From assembly GCA_013339765.2 (NCBI GenBank), contig CM023454.1, positions 38,522,950 to 38,586,949 on the forward strand: a DNA stretch of 64,000 bases, written 5' to 3'. Of this stretch, positions 12,609 through 24,390 are shown one piece after another. A program made the translations under genes and the position numbers. The stretch comes from Haemaphysalis longicornis (taxonomy: Eukaryota; Arthropoda; Arachnida; Ixodida; Ixodidae). The notes under the pieces were generated by a model. It worked only from the letters and a program-made list of their open reading frames with translations. It had not been told where the DNA came from and did not search any database. Within the stretch, counting starts at the first letter, position 1. Each line of letters starts with the position of its first letter.

Positions 12609-13111
12609 AAAAGAGCTCCTGCGATAAAACCATGCATACGGTACAAAACACTTCCATTCCTCATGATGTGATCAAGAGCACGGACAAATATTTCAGACTT
12701 CCTAGCAACCCTCCGCTGAGCCTACCACCTGTCCATCAGCAACGCTAGACATATCGAGCATCGTCAGCATCAGTATATTAAATTTAGCTTCCGCGAACCA
12801 CACCATTAGACTGAAGCGGAAGCGGGAAATCGAGCCATAACACGTTTCTGCAACGAACCTTAGTCGCGCTCGAAATGGCCTGCAAAAATGAACTTACAGA
12901 ACTTTCTTTGTTCGGGCACTCGAAAACGCCGCCGTTCGTCGATCGTTTGCAGCAGCATTTCAGCTTATCCTTAGCCTCACGTGTTTCCAAAGTGGCAAGC
13001 AGGATATCCACAAAGCGCGAACACACGTCACAACACAAGTCTGAAAATGTGCCTTTCCAAATGTACCACTATCAAGCCATTTTTTTGTGTTCACTATCTA
13101 TTATCTTTGAT

Positions 13112-13537
13112 TTAGCGTATTCGGTTAATATTTCCGCGGCCTACTTGATTTGTCCATGAGTGCACATGTACATGAGTGCACATGTCCATGAGTGCACGTG
13201 TCCACGCACGACCTTCAGAATTCCGGTGATTGGGCACGGGCGGTGCTAAACCTGCGACAGACGTCAGCCGTCCACCTTTCAAAGAGCATGAGCGTGCATA
13301 TTCATAGGCGGACTGGATAACGTCCGTTTCCAAAACAACTTTTGTAGAACGGCTGCCTACGAAACACGAGTACTCTAGAACTGAACAACATCCATTCATC
13401 ATGCGTTCCCCTGCAAGCGGAAAAAAAGCGGTCGCCTGGTGGCCGTGCACAAGCTGATCATCTTTTGTAAACCCGATCTCAAGCAACCAGCGAGTACTCC
13501 ACGGATGGAAACCTGCGCCCGTCTTTTGATTTAACAT
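13112..13537 (-). CDS. Unassigned 141-codon ORF
   Basis: Seen: an open - frame whose sequence is less biased than its neighbours, with balanced composition and blocks such as FHPWSTRWLLEIGFTK near the N-terminus. Its C-terminal 20 or so codons run through the 16-bp minisatellite at 13151-13203, which argues that at least that end is not conserved coding sequence. No family was recognised. It could be part of an unrecognised transposon or a chance frame. Confidence 0.15.
   Translation of the reverse strand: MLNQKTGAGFHPWSTRWLLEIGFTKDDQLVHGHQATAFFPLAGERMMNGCCSVLEYSCFVGSRSTKVVLETDVIQSAYEYARSCSLKGGRLTSVAGLAPPVPNHRNSEGRAWTRALMDMCTHVHVHSWTNQVGRGNINRIR
13151..13203 (+). repeat. 16-bp minisatellite, about 3.3 copies
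   Basis: Seen: GTCCATGAGTGCACAT, then GTACATGAGTGCACAT, then GTCCATGAGTGCACGT, then a partial unit GTCCACG. The unit contains the palindromic core GTGCAC. Confidence 0.85.
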
Positions 13538-15034
13538 TGCTGGAGCAAGAGCCGTTCATCGCCGGTAGTTCATCCGTCAGATAACTTCTGAGAAACTTTC
13601 GCTGAGGGGAAACCGTGATGACGGTTAACGAGCGAAATCTGACCAACTTAAGAACATTGGCTGCCGAAAATGAGCGCAGAAGATGGTGGCCGTATTCAAA
13701 CCGTTTATCATATGTTCAACGCTGGCCAGTTTGTTGCCGATGGCCCGGCATTCCAGAGAACAGCCGTAGGTTGGCCGGTGAAGAATCGGACTTGCTGTGC
13801 TGCCTGGGTTAGCTTAATGAGATGTTCATCAGTCATCTTTGCTAAGATGCATAGTATAAATACCCACTTACGCGTATAAAAGAGGTTTTTCCTTGCTGAC
13901 TGATCTTGTAAGCTACTTAAGAAACATGCAAAACGTCTACCGTGACAGGTGCACCGTGCGTTTTGTGTAGAGAGATGAAAGACAGAACTATTAGTTGTGT
14001 AAGATGTTGAGCTATTGAACAGTTGTATAGAAAATTGTTTGCAAGAGAGCTGAAAGATATTGTTCTAAAAGTGTTGAAGACGTATAACACGATATCTTCA
14101 CGCCGTATTACAATCGTTGTCTGTGCACGTCTTTTCTGTCATAGAATCGAATGCACGTACCTATAATGCCTTCCAGATACCTTGTCATAGTTACCTTGTT
14201 ATAGTTACCTTGCCATAGGCATGCCAAAGTTACCTTGTAATACACGTTTTGTAGGTGCCTTAATTAGCCTGCAAATGTGGTTAGCCAGGAAAAACGTTTT
14301 CTTGGCGTTTACCAGGTCGAGCTGAGCTCGTTGAGCTAGGGTCGTCAGAGAGATTTTTTTCATCAGGGAGGAGAACCTATGGGGTTGAGACGAAAGGGCG
14401 GAGAATGTATGGGAGTAGGCTACTATTCTGGCGGCGCTTGAATGAGGGGAAATGTTTCCTTTTTGCTCCCTACTGTTTAGGACCATGGCTACATCTAAAC
14501 GGCAACAGTTGCAATAGGGCTAGAAGGCTCTGCTTTCAGAATGTGTGGCCTCCATTCCGTTTGGTATGATTATCTTGCGAAGTAATTTGTTATGGGGTTT
14601 ACCGGACCTGTCTCAGGGAAGTTGCGGAAGAAAAATAAATCCTGTCATAGGAATTCTTTGAACACAAAACGTCGTCAGTCTAGCTGTCCAAGTGTTTGGG
14701 GACCGGAAATGTCAAGCCTGAAAAATTCGACGCCAGAGAAGAGGGCTGCATGAATTCCCTGACTGGTGGGATATGAGGTGGCAGGTGAAGAAGAAAAGAA
14801 AGCGCCAGGTTGATTGCGCGAGATTTCCAGACCATGCATGAAACGGGCTTTGTGTTTGTTGCAAACAGCTTGTCAGTTGTGTTATTGACTGGAATAATTT
14901 TCAGTCGTCTGCATACTAGGAATTTTATACACCATCCCCAAGCCCAAAGGAGGATTTCTACGCCCCTATAAATTGAAATTCCTTACAAACCCCTGTGGCT
15001 CCTTCCCACGAATGGACCCACACACATGGTCGTA

Positions 15035-15039
15035 GATTT

Positions 15040-15075
<36 letters not shown>

Positions 15076-16445
15076 GTTTAGTAAAGTCGCCCAGAGGGCG
15101 TTGTTGTAGGAGATAAAGAAAACGTGTACACTGCAAGAACGGAATCATGAATCTAGTATTAGGCAAAAAGAAAAATCAACACAGGCATCTTTTAAAAGCT
15201 TCCAGCAAAGAGCATTATACATCAAACGACAAAAAAACCTAGGGCAAAATAAAATAAAATAAAAAAAGAAAAAGAAAAACAAGACAAAAGCAGAAAAAAA
15301 ATTAACATTCTCTAAAACCGGTCACAGCGGTCATCAAACATTGCAGTTGGCAGCAACAAGAAGCTCCAAATTTGTATAAAAATCACAACGAATGACAGGA
15401 ACAAGGTCACAGCTATTTAAAAGACATTTCTATCAATGTCACCACGCAGGTACCACTTTAAAGCGGTGTCAAATCTTGTACCAGATGCGCAAACGACGTT
15501 TTCCGGAAGCTTGTCCCAATCGTCGATTTTGCAAGGAAAAAATGGTTTAACAAGCGTGGTACGGCAATTAATTTTTTTAATCTTTTTGCTATTATCTCTC
15601 CTTTTTGATACGTAGGCAGACGCTTTAATATAGGTCTCGTGGTTAGTACCTGTTTTATTGTTAGCTATCTGATTGAGGAATAGTAGGCGACGTATTGTGC
15701 TGCGAGTTTGTAAGCAGTCCCAAAATAGTCCCTTGTTATTGCAGAAATACTGGTATTTCTGCCGAACGAACCAGTGACAAAGCGACAGCACGGTCTTGAA
15801 TTCCTTGTAGTTTTTAACCTTGGTGTCGGAATCCCACGCCGAAGCAGCGCATTGTATTATCGAGTGCACATTTGTCACGTAAAAAGTCTCTTTCACGTCT
15901 GGAGCCGCATTTTTCAAGTTTCTTCAAACAAAACTTAGTACACGGCCATCCTTGATTGCTATAATTTCAGTTTGTTTAGTCCAGGTCAGGGTTGACGATA
16001 ATGTGAGGCACGTGTACTTAACATGATATTGTCACGAAGACAAGTATGGTACGCGGCAATATGAAAATGCAATGCTTTCCGTCTTTAAAAAGTAAGTAGG
16101 TTTTGTATGTGACCGTTTTCGGCTGAAAGGCACGCAGTTGTGTTTTTAGACGCTCAGTTTTATATTCCAATTCTCACACTAGTTAACAATACTGTTTAGG
16201 TCCATCTGTAGTTGAGCAGCACCATTCGGATTGTTGATGTCCCTTTGCAATACGCAATCATCGGCGTATAGCAGTAGTTTAGATGCTACGTTTACACCTA
16301 TATTATTATTATAAATTAAAAACAACGGGGTTCCGTGGACGGACCCCTGCGGCACTTCTGAGGTCAAGGGAACAGGCTCGAATTCAAAGCCAATCATAAG
16401 AACCTTTTGGAACGATTCGAAAGATACGTGCGCACCTAACCAAGC
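15035..16445 (-). mobile_element. L2/CR1-like LINE, 5'-truncated, with (TAAA)n tail
   Basis: Seen on the - strand from 16445 down: motif B block SEVPQGSVHGTPLFLIYNNN and motif C LLYADDCVL (16397-16179, YADD intact). A thumb block follows (about 16120-15930) with CLTLSSTLTWTK. The C-terminal block is a 166-codon open frame, 15917-15417, with NAAPDVKETFYVTNVHSII and TRSTIRRLLFLNQIANNKT. A 3' UTR runs to the tail at 15036-15075. Known: L2/CR1 elements are usually 5'-truncated and end in short simple repeats. Inferred: a dead copy, moderately old; the 3' third is still open over 166 codons. Confidence 0.9.
15036..15075. repeat. (ATTT)n microsatellite, LINE 3' tail
   Basis: About ten ATTT units on +, read as TAAA repeats on the - strand at the end of the LINE 3' UTR. 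The position fits a retrotransposition tail. Confidence 0.9.
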
Positions 16446-17909
16446 ACGTTATATCAAATGCCTTTCTATATATCAACTATATCAAATACCTTCCGAATGT
16501 TCGGGTATGCCGATAAATAAAGATAACTATGCAATCACATTTAAGAGATGGACCGAGAAAACTTTTTAAACGTCTTGAAACTGTTTATTAGGCAATTATT
16601 GTATGCGTACAGCAATTTTAAACTTAATTGTGTTGTACGCGCATTCAGGTTGTGCATGTTGCATGCTACACTATGAATATATTTGGAGCTCTCCAAGTAA
16701 AATATCGAGGATGTCGTCTCTTCATAATTTATTGAAACGAAACTTATCAACAATCTGCTTTGATATAGGAAGTGCACTGAAATTTCAGTCGTTCAACAAA
16801 ATCGGCCTGGACGTGATGCCAGACTGTATTTTCATAGAACATTTCTTAAAGCACCAGGGTGTCTTACAAAACAGGTGCGCATTACTCATTTAAAACGAGT
16901 GCTTCTAAAGAACTGATTTACTTTCGTTCGGTTTACTAAATTTAAATAACTGCAATTGAAATCTCACTGCAAGCACGTTTTTTAAGAGACAAAGCTGTTC
17001 TTTTTTAACCGTTTATTGTATTCCGTCTTTTCCGGCTAACCCCAATTCACGAAATTGGTGGGGATGTATACGTTGGTACCGGTGGCTGTTTTACAACACC
17101 GTTCCTTGAAAGTATTTATAAAATTCTGAAAGCGCTTTGTCCAAAATAAATGAGGAATGAACTTGCGGGTAAATTCTGTTGAATGTTGACTAGTGTTGTG
17201 ACAACCCATAAAAAATTGCTGAAGCTTTCACTAAGCCGCGCATAGCTTCAACCATGGCGAAGCTGGAAGATTTCGTTCAATATAAGCCCATGCGGACCTA
17301 TAACAAACCATTGCATTAGATTAGAAATTGTTCATTTCCGTGTTCACTGTTTTTATGAGGCCATCGTCATATACATCTATTCTGTGGTCTTCCTCATGCG
17401 TGACTGGCGTTAACCGTCTTGGCGAACTGGACGTCTGTAGAGCGAGCTTTTTTGTGCGCCCCCTTGAGCCGTGGCAGCACGTGAACTGTTTTTTGGTATT
17501 TGTTCGAGCGCCACGGGCAAGGTCAACGGGCTCAATCTCCCGATCTAGATGACTTCCTGCATCGGACCCATTGTGCTGGGTTTAACGAATATTTCGAAAA
17601 AATTAGTCATGTTAGAAAGCATGGCCACGTGACGGGTGCCTGTTAGGAAAGCCTCGGTCATAGATGTGATATCGTGTGCAGGCAAACATCATCCCTTCTT
17701 GTGCATTGTCATAACATGTCACACGACATTTCATCCATTCTTCCCGACGCCGATCGCTTTAGGTAACGGGGCCAAGATCAATGCTTTAGCAAGGTCGTGA
17801 TAAAAAGTTAGCACTGTACACATCGGTCGTTGCAGATGATCGACTCATTAGCCTTTCTTAACGCCAGTCTTGACCAGAGGTAGGCGAACTCACTGATGCG
17901 TCCACTCAC
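16446..17909. other. 1.5 kb without a recognised element
   Basis: AT-rich DNA with short frames under 100 codons (for example 16603-16893 + and 17328-17552 +). None matches a family I know and no RNA gene was seen. Confidence 0.45.
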
Positions 17910-18405
17910 TCATACTCATTTGGACTCAAACTCGCGCGCGAGTTTGAGTTTGAGTGAGCGCGAGGCTAGTGTGGCATGGTGAGTTTGAGCTTGAGTTTGA
18001 ACCGAGTAAGCCCGATTGAATCTGAGTCCGACTAAGTTGAGTACGCCTGAGACCTAATAAATTCTGAGTCCAACTTGAGTTCGGAGTACTTTTTGAGTTT
18101 GAGTCCATTTTGACTTCTCAATACATTTTGAGTTTGAGTTCATATTAAGTTCTGAGTGCAATTTGAGTTTGAGTCCATTTTGACTTCTGAGTACATTTCG
18201 AGTTTGAGTCCATTTTTAGTTCTGAGCACATTTTGAGTTTGAGTCTATTTTGTGTTCTGAGTACATTTTGAATTTGAGTCCATTTTGACTTCTGAGTACA
18301 TTTTGAGTTTGAGTACATTTTGAGTTTGAGTACATATTCATTTTGAGTACATTTTGAGTTCTGAGTACGTATAAGTTTTGAGTCCACTTTGAATTTGTGT
18401 ACACA
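17910..18405 (+). repeat. GAGTTTGAGT satellite, array 1 (17-18 bp units)
   Basis: Seen: tandem, imperfect units of the form CATTTTGAGTTTGAGTA alternating with CATTTTGACTTCTGAGTC, about 25 units. The left edge begins with the unit in inverted orientation (ACTCATACTCATTTGG), which meets the main array at a perfect 26-bp palindrome (17924-17949). Open - frames across the array (17926-18404), rich in N, S, K, T and Q, are artefacts of the near-multiple-of-three period. The same satellite recurs at 27445-27890. Confidence 0.95.
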
Positions 18406-18884
18406 TGAGTAGCCTAGCAGGCAGCTATGGTTGGCTGTTAAGTTTCATGCGTCGCTATGGTCGCGAAATTCAGGTTACCTGCGGGTACGGAACCATTCGC
18501 GATCCGCGTGAACGGTTGGGAGGGAGGGGTGTCTGATTTTTGTTACTTTGTTGTTGAATTTTCATGACCCTAGGAACTTGCTGTATACCAATTTTTCGCG
18601 GCTGGCGCGTGAGCGATAATTGACTGGTAAGGTCATAAAAAGGGTTGTCTTAAGTTTTCCTTCTGATGAATTCACTAAGAGGGTAGGAAAGGGTGGTCTG
18701 AAAGCACACTGCGGTGCTTGCTTGCTTGTTGTTCTCCTGCTACTGTTAACGGCTTCATATACTAGGGGTCACAAAGGAAGAGGTGAGAGCCGGAGGGGAA
18801 AAGATGGCGGGGCTGTCCCTTCTGCTCTTTCAAATGAGTTAGCTGAATTGACTGGGCAACGCCCCTGTAGACAGAATATTGACC
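18406..18884. other. Spacer between two satellites; no supported gene
   Basis: A 112-codon + frame (18620-18958) starts here, but its last 25 or so codons lie in the 130-bp satellite, so it is treated as non-genic. No other signal was seen. Confidence 0.5.
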
Positions 18885-19037
18885 GCCCTAAATTGGGTGA
18901 AATGTCAAACCCTAATACAATAAGGCATGTAAGGTATGAACTGAAAGGTCCCGATTAACGGAAGCACGCGGGGTAAATAAAAAACGCTTCCTAATTGTAG
19001 TCATCAGGCAGAGGCAGTCATCATGATTGACAGATTG
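18885..19037 (+). repeat. About 130-bp satellite, left part (one monomer), cut by a LINE
   Basis: Seen: blocks in monomer order at the expected spacing. AATTGGGTGAAATG matches the TTGGGTTAAAATTC block. Then come ATAAGGCATGTAAGGTATGA, GGTCCCGATTAACGG, TAAATAAAAAACGCTTCC and CAGAGGCAGTCATCATG. They align with the monomers at 24378-25260. The monomer ends at GATTGACAGATTG (19025-19037), which recurs on the far side of the inserted LINE. Confidence 0.75.
19025..19037. repeat. Target-site duplication of I-clade LINE, 3' side
   Basis: GATTGACAGATTG here and GATTGATAGATTG at 24378-24390 differ at one of 13 positions and flank the LINE exactly: its (CAT)n tail starts at 19038 and its 5' end at 24377. 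Confidence 0.8.
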
Positions 19038-19329
19038 ATGATGATGATGGTTTGTGTTTATTGGCGCAAGGCCGACGAGAACAAAGAGCACCAGAGACGT
19101 TATTTATGAAAAGAAGTGATTACCACAAAAGGTATGTATAAAACGTGTAAACTGGACATAGCAAGATCAAAAAAGATAATGGTGATGGCTGGTGTATAGG
19201 GCCAGATCTGATTATGCACGATAGGAGATGAGGTTTAAAAACTTAACATCTGACAAGTACTTAAAACACGCGTTTCACAGAAACCATGGCATCCTCACCC
19301 AGAAACCACGATGAGTGTAGGGGAATATC

Positions 19330-22300
19330 TTGTCTCTAGAGTTCTCTGAAGTGTTTGTGTCGTGTTGTGTCAAGTGCCCTGCATTGTATGAGTATGTGGA
19401 CTATGGATAGGCCCTCCCCACACCTGCTACACAGGGGTCTTGCAGATCCCGTGAGCAGGTGGGAATGTGTTTCATTGGTGTGGCCTATCCGTAATCGAGC
19501 CAGGGTAACTTCGTTGTGTCTGTTGTGTGTGTTAGTGGTATATGCTCCCAAGAGTGGCTTTATAATGAGTAGTTTGTTGTCAGTCTGTTGATTCTAGTGT
19601 GCTTGCCATGTTGTGCGAAGGTGTTGTCTGATGTGTGATTGGAAGTCGGTGAAGGGTATTGTTATGTCAACTGTAGTTGTAAGGGCAGCAAGAGCCTCCA
19701 TTCGGTCTGCGGTCTTATTACCTGGAATTCCAGAGTGCCTTGGCACCCAGCATACGGTCACCTCAAGGTTTAACGCATGCACATACATAATAGTACTAAT
19801 GAGAGCATTGACCACATGGTTTTTAGACTTCTGTGAGGATAATGTACGCAACCACATAAATAATCAGTATAAATTACAGATTTCGGAATTCGACTTAGAA
19901 CATTATGTTTAACTACAAGTATGCCATAGGCCTCTGCCGTTAAGATACTTGTATTTCTATTCATAGTTCTGCTGACAATAAATGTGCCCCCATGCGCAGC
20001 ACAGTGAACAGTTGTGGCAGTTTTTGAAGCATCCGTGTAAAATTCAGCACACTTATATTTGTGCTGCAGGGACAAGAAATGTTGCACGATCGCGCTTCTA
20101 GGCACTCTGTTTTTCTCGACACTTGTAAATAATACATCATATGATATCGGGCGAAGCTGCCATGGTACTAGAAGTTCCGTAGCGGAGGTTTTGATGGTGT
20201 CTGTGAACATGTAATCAAGTTTCGACGCTTCTTCTTTTACTCTGAAAGCAAAGGGAGCAGAGACTGATGGACGATTACTAAAAAGTTGAGATATAAATGT
20301 ATCATAAAAAACTGATGCAAAAGGACGCTGAGGCATTGATGAGATTTTAAAAGCATAAAGCAGGCCTGTGTAAGCTCGCTGACGTTCTAGGTTCCATTTG
20401 TTGCACTCTACATACAGACTTTCGACTGGACTAGTCCGAAAGGCACCACACGAAAAGCGGAACCCTAGATGAAGCACAGGCTCCAGCATTCTGAGGGATG
20501 TTTTAGTGGCTGACCCATAGACAACGCTACCATAGTCCAGTCGTGAACCTATCAAGTGGGTAAAAACACGTAAAAGAAGTTGTTTGTCACCACTATAAGA
20601 AATTTGCGACAGAACCTTGTTTTTAAGCATTTATGTTTTAGTTGTTTTATGTGTGGGATTAATGTGAGCTTTTCGTCAAAGATTATACCTAAAAACTTGT
20701 GTTCCTTCTTCACAGGAATATAGATACCATTGAGATGAATGTCTGGATCCGGCCGGATGGCACGCCTCTTGGAAAACAAGACACAAGTGCACTTCCCTGG
20801 ATTAAATTTAAAACCGTTGCTGTCTGCCCAACCAGCTTTGCTTGTTAACACCAAGCTGGACTTGGCGCTCGCAAACAGGCAGGTTACAAGAGTTAAAGGA
20901 TAATTGTACGTCGTCTACATAAATTGAGCAGTAAAGCGATGGTGGTAGCGCCTTCCGAAGAGAATTAATTTTTTACAATAAACAAAGTGCAACTCAAAAC
21001 TCCACCTTGCGGCACGCCGTTTTTCTGCACATGAACCCTAGAAAGTGCAGTTCCAACTCGCACGCGAAACGTTCTTTCAGACAGGAAACTGGCAAGCGTG
21101 TTCATCATGTTACCCGACATGCCAAAGGACTTCAAGTCGCTAAGGATGCCGTACCGCCAAGCAGTATCGTACGCCTTTTCAAGATCAAAGAAGACTGTCA
21201 TACAGTACTGCTTGTGAAGGAAAGCATCCTTGATATAAGACTCTAATGCAACGAGTTGATCGTTGGTAGATCGCCCAGCCGTGAGGCCTGCCTGGCAGCT
21301 CTCGAGAAGACCATTGTACTCTAAGAAGTACACAAGTCTCTTGTTTATCATCTTCTCGAAGAGCTTACACAGCCAGCTTGTCAGGGCAATGGGGCGTTAA
21401 CTGGCAGGAGAGGAAGGGTCCTTCCCTTCCTTTAGGAAATCCACTACTATGGCCTCCCTCCAAAAGCGTGGAAAGTGTCCCGAAAAAATATTTTATTGTA
21501 GAGGTGAAGAAGTGTTTCAAGCGTGTCTGCATGTGAGTATTGTATCATTGTGTATGAAATCCTGCCTGCACCTGGAGCTGAACGTTTACAAGTACCGAGT
21601 GCGACCTTCAGCCCATGAAGTGAAAAGGGGGTGTTATAGGATGAGTTCGACTTAATATTGTCTCGCAAGGACTTCTTCTCACATGATGCTTTGTGTTTAA
21701 TGAAAGTGTTGGTGTAGTGTGCTGAGCTGGACACGTGTTCCAAGTGTTGTGCAAGCGTGTTGGCCTGGTCTTCGAGTATGTCCCCTGTTGTGCTAACCAG
21801 GGGCCGGCTGTGTGTCTGTTGTACATTTAGCTTGCGTATTCGTGTCCAGACTTTGGAGTGTCAGTGTATGAGTTCATGGAAGTCAGGAAGGCACCCCAAC
21901 TCTCCCTTTTTGCCTCACGACGCACACGCTTCCCAAGAGCCTTTGCTCGTTTAAAGTAAATGAGATTATCTGGCATGGGGTACTGGCGTAGGACACCCCA
22001 CGCCTTGTTCTGGGCCTCTCGCGCCCGCCTACAGTCCTCGTTCCACCAGGGCCTCATTGGTTGCGGGACGCACTGGAGGCCTGGGGCATGGGCATTTCGG
22101 CGGCTTCGAGTATGTGTGCCACACGAGTTGCGCTGCTTCCTCGACGTGTAGGTGTTTTATGGTTGCCTGGTGTAGTTTAGATGTTTCTGTGAATGTACTC
22201 CAGTTTGCTTTTGATTCATTAAACCTGGTGTGGAAGATGGACAGCATGGGCCTTTACCTATGTACGTTAGGGAAGTGGGGAAGTGGTCACTACCATATGC

Positions 22301-22915
22301 GTGTGTGCCCACGCCCCACTCAAGACATGGAAAGAGAATTGCAGAACCAAAGCCAAGTCAAGATGCGAGTATGTTTTGTGTCTTAACTTATGGTATGTAG
22401 GCTGTTTTTTGTTGAAAAGGCGTGCTTCTGAAGATGTAAGGAATTTATTTTTTAGGCGACCTCGGGCATCCATTCTAGAGGTGCCCCAAAGAGAGTTGTG
22501 CGCATTAACGTCGCCTGTTATGATGTATGGTTCGGGCAGCTGGTCGACCAGCGCCTCAAAGTCAGAGCTCGAAAGTGCATGATAAGAAGGAATGTAAATG
22601 GAGCATACCGTTATCAACCTATTAAATATTATCGTACGGATTGCTACAGCCTCAAGGACAGTGTTTAGAGTGACAAGGTGGCAGGGTAAGGATTTCGGGG
22701 CGACAATTGCCACACCTCTTGAAGAGTGTGTGCAGCCAACCCTGTCCTTTCTGAATACCATGTACCTATTTAAGAAATTTGTTTTTTTTAGAATTAAGGT
22801 GGGTTTCCTGCAGACACATGATACTTGGCTGATTGGCATGCAGCATCACATACACATCGTCAAGATTTTTAAGGAGACCTCTGCAGTTCCATTGGATGAC
22901 GTTTTCAGTTCACAT
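19330..22915 (-). pseudogene. LINE ORF2: APE endonuclease, reverse transcriptase and RNase H, broken
   Basis: Seen in order: endonuclease start NVIQWNCRGLLKNLDDVYVM and CLQETHL (about 22905-22800), with a frameshift in an A-run near 22785. VYSIYIP-type and ITGDVNAHNSLWGTSR blocks follow (22600-22480), then an HSHLDLA-like block. A basic linker has RPWWNEDCRRAREAQNKAW (about 22055). RT has CQAGLTAGRSTNDQLV and motif A VFFDLEKAYDTAW (about 21190); PQGGVLSCTLF lies at about 20980. Motif C is lost in a gap near 20940-20860. The thumb (20854-20560) leads into an RNase H frame (20630-19770) with FYTDASKT and AEAYGI, then WVPRHSGIPGNKTAD (about 19735). A C-terminal knuckle (CSRCGEGLSIVHILIQC) lies near 19440-19380. 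Inactive; at least five frame breaks. Confidence 0.92.
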
Positions 22916-22959
22916 TATTTAAATTTAAGAATAACTGGAATGTGTGTGTGTGTTTTTGT

Positions 22960-24250
22960 TCATGTTTCGTCTTGCAGGGCTGTTATTCTGGGATTTTTAG
23001 GCATTTCTGTCGGCTTGGACATTCGAGGCCGCTTCCTGCGCTGCGTTGCCGGCAGGTACGGCGCGACATCCATCTCCTCGTCGGATGCTAGAAGGGTGCC
23101 CGGCGGACCGGACCTCTCGGACTTGGCCCCCTTTCGGGAGCCCTTCGTTTGAGCCGCTACCGCCGAGGGCGACCGGGACACCAATGGTGGCACTGGAGGT
23201 GCGGTGGCGGTGGGAGCCGATGCGGTGCCCCCGGTGTCCATCCGATCGGCACCCTCCAATGCACTGGAGGACAGAGAGGTTGAGGCGGAAGCGGCACCGG
23301 TCCCTACAGAAGAGGTTGTCACCACAACTGCTGCTGCCTCGGCAAGCGGCATGGCGACGGATTGGGCTGCCTGAGGCACCCGAGGGGGTGACGGGGGAGG
23401 GACCAGGTCAGACTCGCTTAACTGCGTCCCTGTGGACACCAGACGCCGCTCCGCCCCCCGGCGAGCCGCGTCGGCGTACCTCCCCAGGTGGAAATAGGCG
23501 AACCTCTTTCGCGCCTCTGGGAAGGTGATGTTCTCTGTGACCTTCACACTAATTATCACCTTCTCCTGCTTAAACTTCTCGCACTTTCGAGAGGAGGCGG
23601 CATGGGGTCCCTTGCAGTTGGCGCAGGTGAGGGTTGATGACGGACAATTATCAGATGGATGATCATGCTGAGCGACAGCTGCCACGCCCTGATTTCTCAG
23701 GCCCTCCAGCAGATCAGCATCAGTCTCATTCATCAGGTCTAGTTCTGAGATGACACCTTGAGTACTGTTCAGGCTCCGGTGGGGTGCCACCCTGATTTCA
23801 AGATTGGCTATGCGAGTTTGTTCAAGGAGAATCTTGGCATGCTGTTGATTGTGTACTTCAACCTGGATTTCTCCAGTTCTTTGTTTTTTTTACTTATATT
23901 TGTCACCAATGATGCCCTCCAGAAATTTCGATATTAGGAACACCGACTATGATGCAAGGGGCTTTTCTTGTTCACTGGATTCCAGCACCAAAAACGGGGG
24001 TAGTTATCGGGATTTGGAAGACTCAGGGTTGGGAGTGGCGGAAATGAACCTTCAGTGCGGCCTCTTTTCAGGGGCCGATCATCTTTGGGGGGGGGTTACA
24101 ATTTACAATATAGCATGTAAAAGAACCAGGGGACGGGGGTACGTTCTTCTCAAACTGTACCCTGATAGCCTGAGAGGTGCCGGAGCTCCCTGCCTGGTAA
24201 ACAGACAGGGAGCCCATCCGCCGGAGCTTGACCTGGGCTCCGACGGCCAC
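22960..24250 (-). pseudogene. LINE ORF1 (nucleic-acid-binding gag-like protein), broken
   Basis: Seen: the N-terminal part is in broken frames (24250 to about 23850; for example TEGSFPPLPTLSLPNPDNYP). A clean run follows from about 23870 (GEIQVEVHNQQHAKILLEQ) into a 276-codon frame from 23790. Downstream are a knuckle CANCKGPHAASSRKC at about 23628-23584, YADAARRGAERR, a long Ala/Ser/Pro-rich low-complexity region and a basic C-terminus (RRKRPRM). Known: these proteins bind element RNA and usually carry several CCHC knuckles. Odd: after LRNQGVAAV the frame jumps straight to the last knuckle, so the stretch that normally holds the first knuckles is missing. Confidence 0.85.
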
Positions 24251-24377
24251 CGTTTGAAGTTTCTGCCCTTCACCTTAACACTCGTTACCACGGTCGGTTA
24301 GAGCGTGATATGGGGGCTCGGGGTCCGCGGTGACGCCAACACCGTCACCAAGATTGCTCAAGGTGCCCCGTGCGGGG

Positions 24378-24390
24378 GATTGATAGATTG
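24378..24390. repeat. Target-site duplication of I-clade LINE, 5' side
   Basis: GATTGATAGATTG, one mismatch from 19025-19037; it is also the natural start of the satellite monomer, which fits insertion into the array. Confidence 0.8.

Larger units (their letters stand above)
12609..15034. other. 2.4 kb without a recognised element
   Basis: This holds one longer - frame (13112-13537, listed), a 16-bp tandem repeat (13151-13203) and a short run of TTACCTTGT-like repeats at about 14175-14240. The remaining small frames have no recognisable domains. Confidence 0.4.
19038..24377 (-). mobile_element. Nearly full-length I-clade LINE (two ORFs, RNase H), inserted in satellite
   Basis: Seen: 5.34 kb on - with a 5' UTR (24377 to about 24250), an ORF1 relic, an ORF2 relic, a 3' UTR and a short (CAT)n tail at 19038-19050. 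It is flanked by a 13-bp target-site duplication. Known: I-clade elements have a CCHC gag-like ORF1, then ORF2 with APE endonuclease, RT and RNase H. Inferred: a full-length retrotransposition into a satellite monomer, since then inactivated by frameshifts, stops and an internal ORF1 deletion. It is the most complete LINE in the window. Confidence 0.92.

Noticed and set aside
13615..13879. Bacterial-looking codon usage in the + frames near 13.6-13.9 kb
   Set aside because: Frames are short, overlap each other and match no bacterial gene I can name; no flanking bacterial DNA.
17926..18404. N/S/K/T/Q-rich ORFs on - (and the same at 27391-27922)
   Set aside because: The 17-18 bp satellite period keeps frames open; no start context or non-repetitive protein sequence.
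18620..18958. 112-codon + ORF with a hydrophobic leucine run (VVLLLLLT)
   Set aside because: Its C-terminal part lies inside the 130-bp satellite monomer, so it is unlikely to be a real protein.
23046..23528. 160-codon + ORF opposite LINE ORF1
   Set aside because: Shadow of the GC-rich, low-complexity ORF1 region on the other strand.
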